Of a stretch of DNA of 5,457 bases, positions 1 through 4,341 are shown one piece after another. Made by a program: the position numbers and the translations under genes. Each line of letters opens with the position of its first letter. Position 1 is the stretch's first letter. The notes beneath the pieces are model-generated. The model had not been told where the DNA came from and searched no databases. It saw nothing but the letters and a program-made list of their open reading frames with translations. Source of the stretch: JAAFHS01 sp031396505 (GTDB lineage: Bacteria > Pseudomonadota > Alphaproteobacteria > Rhodobacterales > Rhodobacteraceae); the NCBI GenBank assembly GCA_031396505.1, contig JANNKX010000120.1, positions 1 through 5,457 of the forward strand, read 5' to 3'.

Positions 1-12
1 TCAACCCCTCCC

Positions 13-102
13 ACCGCAATTCTAGGCGGTAACGTTGCAACCGCGCCCGCCCACGGGGGGCGGTCAGGCGCGGCCCGGCGGGCTTCGCCCTTGATTCCGG
101 GC
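13..102. repeat. Cluster of GC-rich inverted repeats
   Basis: Several dyads follow each other. ACCGC (13-17) can pair with GCGGT (26-30), and the same GCGGT can instead pair with ACCGC at 40-44. CCGCGCC (41-47) pairs with GGCGCGG (67-73), with an inner CGCCC/GGGCG stem (48-52 with 58-62). GCCCGG (73-78) pairs with CCGGGC (97-102) around a small GGGC-TTC-GCCC hairpin (80-90). There is no clear T-tract on either strand, so a simple intrinsic terminator is not supported. It may be the structured tail or leader of a transcript from the neighbouring region outside the window. Function unknown. Confidence 0.4.
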
Positions 103-171
103 AAGAAAGTAAGCGCTCAATGACCGCTCAGGGCTCAAAGCGGCTATGTTTACCTTTCGACAGCTTTGACA

Positions 172-276
172 TGAAAATGGAGGGTTCCGACCCCATCAGA
201 ACCCTCCATCCACCCCACATGCACCCCCTGGCTCGGCATGTGTATCTGAAAAGGGTCCGTGGCGTCCTGCCGCGTT
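172..276 (-). ncRNA. Candidate small RNA ending at an intrinsic terminator (speculative)
   Basis: On the minus strand a weak sigma70-like pair, TTGCGC (312-307) and TATACA (288-283) with an 18-nt spacer, would start a transcript near 276. This would pass through a 7-bp hairpin (216-222 with 236-242) and end at an 11-bp hairpin followed by TTTT (209-174), giving an RNA of about 105 nt. No protein gene on this strand explains the terminator: the nearest upstream minus-strand gene ends at 628 and has its own strong terminator. The terminator and the second hairpin are read directly from the sequence. The promoter is a weak match, and the existence of an RNA is inference. I do not recognise it as 6S RNA, SRP RNA, tmRNA or RNase P RNA. 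Confidence 0.25.
174..209 (-). terminator. Intrinsic terminator-like hairpin, minus strand
   Basis: A perfect 11-bp inverted repeat pairs 177-187 (ATGGAGGGTTC) with 199-209 (GAACCCTCCAT) around an 11-nt loop. Read on the minus strand, it is followed by a short T-run (177-174). On the plus strand the downstream side is C-rich, so the polarity favours the minus strand. The T-tract is short, which lowers confidence. Confidence 0.5.
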
Positions 277-375
277 GAGATATGTATAGGGGGAATCAGG
301 GTGCCTGCGCAAATGGCAAGCGTGGACAAGTTGAGTCAGATACGCGTCGAATGCGGCAGAGCCGTTTTTGGTAGC

Positions 376-395
376 AAATTGACGGCTGTCAATTT
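376..395. promoter_or_regulatory. Perfect 8-bp-arm inverted repeat, FNR/CRP-like operator candidate
   Basis: AAATTGAC (376-383) and GTCAATTT (388-395) are perfect inverted repeats separated by GGCT. The core TTGAC-N4-GTCAA has the architecture of sites bound by the CRP/FNR superfamily; the classic FNR box is TTGAT-N4-ATCAA. The symmetry and the AT-rich flanks suggest a protein binding site, not an RNA hairpin. Each strand also contains a -35-like TTGAC, with no good -10 at the right distance. No gene start lies close by inside the window, so the target is unknown; it could control a transcript on either side, including one outside the left edge. Confidence 0.35.
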
Positions 396-430
396 TTGGT
401 ATTAATCCATATCTTCAGTAGTTTGCAAAG

Positions 431-439
431 TTATCCACA
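431..439 (+). promoter_or_regulatory. Perfect DnaA box
   Basis: TTATCCACA matches the consensus DnaA box exactly. It sits in a locally AT-rich stretch. Two weaker 7-of-9 matches lie nearby: TAATCCATA (403-411, plus) and TTGTCCACG (329-321, minus). One perfect box is not enough to call an origin; it could be a DnaA-responsive regulatory site, a titration site or chance. Confidence 0.35.
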
Positions 440-492
440 GGGTAAATCAACACTTTTGAAACATTGCGTGATCGTGCTTTTTTCGAAGGTCA

Positions 493-533
493 GCCCCCCA
501 CCCCTGACCCCCCCTCACAAGGGGGAGGGGCAG
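493..533 (-). repeat. GC-rich hairpin repeat, copy 1
   Basis: A C-rich arm (508-516) pairs imperfectly with a G-rich arm (522-530) around ACAAG, extended by CTG/CAG at 504-506 and 531-533. Read on the minus strand, the unit is a C-rich arm, a short loop, a G-run, then GGGGTGGGGGGC (504-493). The last 12 bases are identical to the end of copy 2 at 4293-4304, which lies in the opposite orientation. Dispersed elements of this design are, from memory, common between genes in alphaproteobacteria and produce spurious peptides containing motifs such as PPHKGEG. The function is not known to me. Confidence 0.6.
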
Positions 534-577
534 CACCGGGTTATGACAGGGCATGCTTGGGGATGCGCCGGAAAAGC

Positions 578-607
578 AAAAACGCCCGCAGCGGATGTGC
601 GGGCGTT
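578..607 (-). terminator. Rho-independent terminator after the DUF2853 gene
   Basis: A perfect 10-bp stem joins 581-590 (AACGCCCGCA) and 598-607 (TGCGGGCGTT) with a 7-nt loop. On the minus strand the stem is followed by a T5 tract (582-578). It begins about 20 bases past the stop codon of the DUF2853 gene, the expected place for its terminator. Confidence 0.9.
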
Positions 608-627
608 CTGACATCCGACGGATCGGA

Positions 628-969
628 TCACTTGTAGACGGATTCCTTGCCGAAGTGTTTGGCCAGCATGTAGTAGATCACGGCGCGATATTTGCTGCGC
701 TCGGAACGCCCGTAAGTGTCGATGACGGCGTTGATCGCCTCCATCAGCTTTGGCCCGTCTGCCAGACCCAGTTTCTTGATCAGGAAGTTGTTCTTGACGG
801 TTTCCAGTTCCGACGCATCGCTGCCCGCAACGGTCGCGCTGTCGGTATTATAGATGGCAGGGCCGCAGCCAATGGTCACCTTGGTCAGGAACGCCATATC
901 CGGCGTCATCTTGCATTTGGTTTTCAGATCGTCGGCATATTTGGCGATCAGTTCGTCACGCTTGCTCAT
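628..969 (-). CDS. DUF2853 family protein, function unknown
   Basis: The product is 113 residues, small, soluble, without signal peptide or membrane segment. I recognise the DUF2853 family by its overall pattern: an N-terminal helix with KYADDLK, then LTKVTIGCGPAIYN, VKNNFLIKKLGL, and a C-terminal KYRAVIYYMLAKHFGKESVYK. This essentially full-length match fits a single-domain protein. No biochemical function is established to my knowledge. The start at 969 is chosen because a ribosome binding site, GAGGGGGA, precedes the ATG at usual spacing; a TTG start ten codons further upstream (999) would place this site inside the gene and overlaps a T-tract. It lies downstream of ahcY on the same strand but is separated from it by about 190 bases with three hairpin-plus-T elements, so it is probably transcribed separately, at least in part. 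A strong terminator follows. Confidence 0.85.
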   Translation of the reverse strand: MSKRDELIAKYADDLKTKCKMTPDMAFLTKVTIGCGPAIYNTDSATVAGSDASELETVKNNFLIKKLGLADGPKLMEAINAVIDTYGRSERSKYRAVIYYMLAKHFGKESVYK

Positions 970-997
970 TACTTCGTCCCCCTCGACTGTACTTGTC

Positions 998-1018
998 AAA
1001 AAACCGCCCCTTTGGCGG
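998..1018 (-). terminator. Small hairpin with T6 tract in the leader of the DUF2853 gene
   Basis: CCGCC (1004-1008) pairs with GGCGG (1014-1018) around a 5-nt loop, and on the minus strand this is followed by TTTTTT (1003-998). The stem is only 5 bp but GC-rich. It ends about 29 bases before the ATG of the DUF2853 gene, so it is either a last back-up terminator for ahcY or an attenuator-like element in the DUF2853 leader. Confidence 0.4.
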
Positions 1019-1072
1019 CACGCGGTGTGACCTTAGGCAAATGGCGCATTCAGACAAGCAAAAAGTCGGGGG

Positions 1073-1091
1073 AAAAAACCGCAATCGGCGG
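1073..1091 (-). terminator. Weak hairpin with T6 tract downstream of ahcY
   Basis: CCGC (1079-1082) and GCGG (1088-1091) form a 4-bp stem, extendable by a G-T pair, followed on the minus strand by TTTTTT (1078-1073). The stem is minimal and alone would be unconvincing; its place directly after the strong ahcY terminator makes a back-up role possible. Confidence 0.25.
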
Positions 1092-1102
1092 CAGGCTGCG
1101 CC

Positions 1103-1137
1103 AAAAGAAAACACGCAAGGGTGCGCCTTGCGTGTTT
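1103..1137 (-). terminator. Rho-independent terminator of ahcY
   Basis: A perfect 12-bp stem joins 1109-1120 and 1126-1137 with a 5-nt loop, followed on the minus strand by TTTTCTTTT (1111-1103, partly within the stem). It starts 22 bases past the ahcY stop codon. Confidence 0.9.
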
Positions 1138-1159
1138 CCGGACGGCCTTGCAGCGGCGT

Positions 1160-2548
1160 TCAGTAGCGGTAATGTTCGGACTTGAACGGCCCTTCGACCT
1201 TGACGCCGATATAATCGGCCTGATCGCGGCGCAGTTCGGTCAGCTTGACCCCGATCTTTTTCAGGTGCAGGCGGGCGACCTTTTCGTCCAGCGCCTTTGG
1301 CAGGATATAGACGCCGGGCTGATATTCGCTGCCCTTGGTCCACAGTTCGATCTGCGCCAGCACCTGATTGGTAAAGGACGCCGACATCACGAAGGACGGA
1401 TGGCCGGTGGCATTGCCGAGGTTCAGCAGGCGGCCTTCGGACAACAGGATGATACGATTGCCATTCGGCATTTCGATCATGTCGACCTGTTCCTTGATAT
1501 TGGTCCATTTATGGTTTTTCAGGGCGGCGACCTGAATTTCATTGTCGAAGTGGCCGATGTTGCCGACGATGGCCATATCCTTCATCTCGCGGATATGTTC
1601 GATGCGGATCACGTCGCGGTTGCCGGTGGTGGTGATGAAGATGTCGGCGGCGTTGACGACATCCTCCAGCAGCACGACTTCAAACCCGTCCATCGCGGCC
1701 TGCAGGGCGCAGATCGGGTCAACCTCGGTGACTTTGACGCGGGCACCGGCCCCTTGCAGGGATGCTGCCGAACCTTTGCCCACATCGCCATAGCCGCACA
1801 CCACGGCAACCTTGCCGGCCATCATGGTGTCGGTGGCGCGGCGAATGCCGTCGACGAGGCTTTCCTTGCAGCCGTATTTGTTATCGAATTTCGATTTGGT
1901 GACAGAGTCGTTGACGTTGATCGCGGGGAAGGGCAATTGGCCCTTCTTGTGCAGATCATACAAGCGGTGCACGCCGGTGGTGGTTTCTTCGGACACGCCC
2001 TTGATGGCGGCGCGGGTTTTGGTGAAGAAGCCGGGGGTTTCCTTCATGCGCTTGGCGATCTGCAGCTTGATCACCTCTTCTTCTTCGGACTGCGGGACGG
2101 GGATGATATCTTCCCCGGCCTCGGCGCGTGCGCCCAGCAGGACGTAAAGCGTGGCATCGCCGCCGTCATCGAGGATCATGTTGGCGCCCTCGGGGAACAT
2201 GAAGGATTTATCGAGGTAATCCCAATGTTCGGTCAGGGTCTGGCCCTTGACGGCAAAGACGGGTGTACCGCCAGCGGCAATTGCGGCGGCGGCGTGATCC
2301 TGCGTCGAGAAGATGTTGCAGGACGCCCAGCGGACATCGGCACCAAGGGCGGTCAGCGTTTCAATGAGCACGGCGGTCTGGATCGTCATGTGCAATGATC
2401 CGACGATGCGCGCGCCCTTGAGGGGCTTTGACGTGCCGAACTCCTCGCGGCAAGCCATCAGCCCCGGCATTTCGGTTTCCGCGATCACCAGTTCCTTGCG
2501 GCCGAAATCAGCCAGTGCGATGTCCTTGACGACGTAATCCTTGGCCAT
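1160..2548 (-). CDS. ahcY: S-adenosyl-L-homocysteine hydrolase (adenosylhomocysteinase)
   Basis: This cytosolic NAD-dependent enzyme splits S-adenosylhomocysteine to adenosine and homocysteine, relieving product inhibition of methyltransferases and feeding the methionine cycle. The product has 462 residues, the usual bacterial length. Family motifs are plain: HMTIQTA near 53-59, DDGGDAT at 127-133 (substrate-binding Asp131), EETTTGVH at 187-194 (Glu188), NDSVTKSKFDN at 213-223 with Lys218 and Asp222, the NAD-binding GYGDVGKGSA at 252-261, then TTTGN, GHFDNE and GHPSFVMS, and the C-terminal KSEHYRY. The segment at about 140-180, rich in Glu and Lys, is the insertion typical of the long bacterial form and absent from the shorter animal enzyme. 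The start at 2548 is fixed by AAGGAG (2562-2557) eight bases upstream and by the family N-terminus; a longer in-frame extension from 2602 is not supported. No known SAH or SAM riboswitch pattern was recognised in the short leader. All catalytic residues appear intact. Confidence 0.98.
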   Translation of the reverse strand: MAKDYVVKDIALADFGRKELVIAETEMPGLMACREEFGTSKPLKGARIVGSLHMTIQTAVLIETLTALGADVRWASCNIFSTQDHAAAAIAAGGTPVFAVKGQTLTEHWDYLDKSFMFPEGANMILDDGGDATLYVLLGARAEAGEDIIPVPQSEEEEVIKLQIAKRMKETPGFFTKTRAAIKGVSEETTTGVHRLYDLHKKGQLPFPAINVNDSVTKSKFDNKYGCKESLVDGIRRATDTMMAGKVAVVCGYGDVGKGSAASLQGAGARVKVTEVDPICALQAAMDGFEVVLLEDVVNAADIFITTTGNRDVIRIEHIREMKDMAIVGNIGHFDNEIQVAALKNHKWTNIKEQVDMIEMPNGNRIILLSEGRLLNLGNATGHPSFVMSASFTNQVLAQIELWTKGSEYQPGVYILPKALDEKVARLHLKKIGVKLTELRRDQADYIGVKVEGPFKSEHYRY

Positions 2549-2580
2549 ATGCCATGCTCCTTGCATCTGAGGTTGGCGGG

Positions 2581-2609
2581 CAGATAGCACTTTGCGGCCC
2601 ACTCGACAA
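2581..2609 (-). promoter_or_regulatory. Possible ahcY promoter
   Basis: On the minus strand TTGTCG (2609-2604) and TATCTG (2586-2581) are separated by 17 bases. This would give a leader of about 25-30 nt before the ATG, ending in the AAGGAG site. The -35 is a 4-of-6 match and the -10 a 3-of-6 match, so this is a position-based guess. Confidence 0.25.
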
Positions 2610-2632
2610 CCAAGCGTGGTGCCGCATAGAGT
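2603..2632 (+). promoter_or_regulatory. Possible promoter of the HD hydrolase-lacI pair
   Basis: TCGACA (2603-2608) and TAGAGT (2627-2632) are separated by 18 bases, with 5-of-6 and 4-of-6 matches to sigma70 consensus. Transcription would start about 13 bases before the GTG at 2652. Its -35 overlaps the proposed ahcY -35 on the other strand. The spacer is only 103 bp, so promoters for both directions must lie in it or inside the neighbouring genes. Confidence 0.25.
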
Positions 2633-2651
2633 TACGCGTCAAAGAGGTGCC

Positions 2652-3242
2652 GTGTTGAAACAACCCCGTGCGTGGCAAAGGATGCTATCTGGCCGCAGGC
2701 TTGATCTGCTAGATCCGACGCCGATGGATATCGAGATCGCGGACATCGCGCATGGGCTGGCGTTTGTGGCGCGGTGGAACGGGCAGACGCGAGGGGACTG
2801 GCCCTATTCGGTGGCGGAACATTCGCTGCTGGTGGAAGAGATTTTCGGGCGGATGGGGGCGCATCCGGCGAAATGGCGGCTGGCGGCGTTGCTGCATGAT
2901 GCGCCGGAGTATGTGATCGGTGACATGATCAGCCCGGTGAAGGCGGCTGTGGGGCCGGGGTATGGTGAGCTGGACCTGCGGCTGACGGCGGCGGTGCATT
3001 TGCGGTTCGGGTTGCCTGCGATGCTGCCTGCGCCGGTGAAAAAGGCGATCAAGGCGGCGGACAAGGTATCAGCCTGGCTGGAGGCGGTGCAGATTGCGGG
3101 GTTTACGGCGGCGGAGGCGGACAGGTTCTTTGGGCGGCAGGATACGGCGCGGCTTGACGGATTGCAGATCCGGCTGCGGCCGCCTGCCGTGGTGCGGGCC
3201 GATTTCGTGGCGCGGCACGCGGCACTGCTGGCGGCGTTCTGA
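2652..3242 (+). CDS. HD-domain phosphohydrolase, YfbR-like (5'-nucleotidase-type)
   Basis: The product, about 196 residues, carries the metal-binding HD signature: VAEHS with His57, LLHD with His82-Asp83, and AADK with Asp137. The stretch ALLHDAPEYVIGDMISPVK (79-97) resembles the corresponding part of E. coli YfbR (LLHDASE...GD...PVK), a divalent-metal 5'-deoxynucleotidase. Hydrolysis of a nucleotide or similar phosphoester in the cytosol is therefore likely; the actual substrate is unknown. The N-terminal PRAWQRMLSGRRLDLLDP looks like a conserved family start, so translation should begin just before it: GTG at 2652 or TTG at 2655, both after AAAGAGGT (2641-2648). The TTG has the more usual spacing (6 bases against 3), so the exact start is uncertain. 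A TTG frame opening at 2592 has no ribosome binding site. The gene is divergent from ahcY, and its stop codon shares one base with the following regulator's ATG, implying one mRNA and coupled translation. Confidence 0.88.
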   Translation: MLKQPRAWQRMLSGRRLDLLDPTPMDIEIADIAHGLAFVARWNGQTRGDWPYSVAEHSLLVEEIFGRMGAHPAKWRLAALLHDAPEYVIGDMISPVKAAVGPGYGELDLRLTAAVHLRFGLPAMLPAPVKKAIKAADKVSAWLEAVQIAGFTAAEADRFFGRQDTARLDGLQIRLRPPAVVRADFVARHAALLAAF

Positions 3243-4252
3243 TGGCCGCAACGCTCAAGGATGTGGCGGAAAGGGCGGGGGTATCGCGGGCGGCCGTTTC
3301 GCGCTGTTTTACCGCCGGGGCATCGATATCTTCCCGAATGCGTGCGCGGGTGGAGGCTGCGGCATCAGAACTTGGCTACAGTCCCAATTTGCTGGCGCGG
3401 GGGTTGATGACGCGCAAGACACAATTGATTGGCCTTGTGTCGAACAATTTTCATAACCCCGCGTTTTTGCAAATTTTTGATCTTTTCACGCGGGGCTTGC
3501 AGGAACGCGACCTGCGCCCCCTGCTGGTGAACCTGACAGATGAGGTGGATGCCGCCCGGTCGGTGCAGTTGCTGCGCGCCTATTCGGTGGACGGGGTGGT
3601 TCTGGCATCGTCCGAATTACCTGCGGGGTTCGCCGAAGGATTTGCTGGGGCGGGGCTGCCGGTGGTGCATGCCTTCGGGCGGGCGGGTCTGCAGGCACAG
3701 GTCAGCATGGTGGGCATCGACAATGTGCTGGCGGGGCGGATGGCGGCCGACACGTTGATTGCGCGGGGATACAGCCACATCGGGTTCATGGGGGGACCGG
3801 GTGAGGCATCGACAACGCAAGACCGGCTGGCAGGGTTTTTGGCGGCGGCGCAAGGCCGCGCGCGGGTGAGCAGCAGTTTTGCGGGGGCCTACAGCTTTGA
3901 CGCGGGGCGGGCGGAAATGGGGCGGTTGTTGGGGGGGGCGCGGGCGGAGGCCTATTTCTGCGGCGATGACGTGCTGTCGATCGGAGCCTTGGCTGCGGCC
4001 GCCGAGGCGGGGTTGCGGGTGCCGGACGATCTGGGGGTCATCGGGTTGAACGACATGGAAATGGCGGGCTGGGCGAATATCAACCTGACGACGATCCACC
4101 AGCCCTTTGCGGCGATTGTCACAGGGTCCATCGACATGATGATGGCACGGCTGGCAGATCCGGATCAGCCTGCAAGCACGGTTCTGCACCCGTGCCACAT
4201 TGTGGAGCGCGGCACGCTGGGGCCACTGCCGGAGGCCAAAGATACGACGTAG
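3242..4252 (+). CDS. LacI-family transcriptional regulator
   Basis: The 336-residue length is typical of the family. The N-terminal helix-turn-helix (4-23, TLKDVAERAGVSRAAVSRCF) is followed by the hinge SPNLLARGL (47-55), with Leu55 at the place of the minor-groove intercalating leucine. A periplasmic-binding-protein-like effector domain follows from about 62, including DGVVLASS, GYSHIGFMGG, DRLAGF, CGDD (240-243), VIGLND (266-271) and TTIHQP. The protein should bind a palindromic operator and respond to a small molecule, commonly a sugar; the ligand cannot be told. The start overlaps the HD gene's stop codon (TGATG, 3240-3244) and has no clear Shine-Dalgarno site of its own, so translation probably depends on coupling. 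It converges on a Gfo/Idh/MocA oxidoreductase gene, a common catabolic partner of such regulators, which may belong to its regulon, though that is inference. The gene looks intact. Confidence 0.95.
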   Translation: MAATLKDVAERAGVSRAAVSRCFTAGASISSRMRARVEAAASELGYSPNLLARGLMTRKTQLIGLVSNNFHNPAFLQIFDLFTRGLQERDLRPLLVNLTDEVDAARSVQLLRAYSVDGVVLASSELPAGFAEGFAGAGLPVVHAFGRAGLQAQVSMVGIDNVLAGRMAADTLIARGYSHIGFMGGPGEASTTQDRLAGFLAAAQGRARVSSSFAGAYSFDAGRAEMGRLLGGARAEAYFCGDDVLSIGALAAAAEAGLRVPDDLGVIGLNDMEMAGWANINLTTIHQPFAAIVTGSIDMMMARLADPDQPASTVLHPCHIVERGTLGPLPEAKDTT

Positions 4253-4264
4253 CAATGTCTGCGC

Positions 4265-4304
4265 CTCCCTCCCCCCGTGGTGGGGGAGGGACGGGGTGGG
4301 GGGC
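4265..4304 (+). repeat. GC-rich hairpin repeat, copy 2, in the convergent spacer
   Basis: CCCTCCCCC (4267-4275) pairs perfectly with GGGGGAGGG (4282-4290) around a 6-nt loop, followed by GGGGTGGGGGGC (4293-4304), the 12-base tail shared with copy 1. It starts 12 bases after the LacI gene's stop and ends 38 bases before the stop of the convergent oxidoreductase gene. It could work as a bidirectional transcription barrier, but lacks a T-tract on either strand. The plus strand also has four G-runs (4282-4286, 4288-4290, 4293-4296, 4298-4303) with loops of 1, 2 and 1 bases, a strong G-quadruplex pattern. Confidence 0.65.
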
Positions 4305-4341
4305 CCGCAACACCGGTGATTGCGTATCCGGGAAAGAAGCG

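Larger units (their letters stand above)
1..571. other. Long intergenic region with no convincing protein gene
   Basis: No reading frame here has both a plausible ribosome binding site and a protein-like composition. The longest frame (396-611, plus) runs through the GC-rich repeat and a terminator hairpin and is not credible. What can be seen is a GC-rich structured part (13-102), a minus-strand terminator-like hairpin (174-209) with another dyad beside it (216-242), an AT-rich part (about 360-480) holding a perfect inverted repeat and a DnaA box, and a C-rich repeat (493-533). The stretch may include the leader or tail of a gene lying left of the window, which cannot be judged from here. 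It is long for an intergenic gap in such a genome, so a non-coding RNA or a regulatory region is a fair guess. Confidence 0.6.

Noticed and set aside
181..194. GGGTTCCGACCCC looks like a tRNA T-arm
   Set aside because: The T-loop consensus is broken and no acceptor, D or anticodon arms can be placed around it; the bases belong to the terminator hairpin.
171..278. Short frame MKMEGSDPIRTLHPP... (35 codons, plus strand)
   Set aside because: It has no ribosome binding site and its body is formed by the two hairpins, which explain the sequence better.
396..611. 71-codon plus-strand frame
   Set aside because: It runs through the GC-rich repeat and into the terminator hairpin, and the PPHKGEG stretch is the usual artefact of translating that repeat. 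No ribosome binding site was seen.
967..999. Upstream TTG start for the DUF2853 gene and a perfect TTGACA at 999-994 as its -35
   Set aside because: The TTG would put the good ribosome binding site inside the gene. A -10 for this TTGACA would fall almost on the ATG and none is present.
553..1185. 210-codon plus-strand frame over the DUF2853 gene
   Set aside because: It covers three terminator-like elements and the antisense of DUF2853; composition is not protein-like.
1121..2398. 425-codon open frame on the plus strand, antisense to ahcY
   Set aside because: It lies opposite an unmistakable ahcY. Long antisense frames are usual in GC-rich genes, and its His/Asp/Gly-rich translation resembles no family I know.
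2549..2651. SAH or SAM-family riboswitch upstream of ahcY
   Set aside because: The leader is short and shows neither the SAH riboswitch core nor the SAM/SAH pattern known from Rhodobacterales. Only a 4-bp ATGC/GCAT pairing around the Shine-Dalgarno site is visible, too weak to claim.
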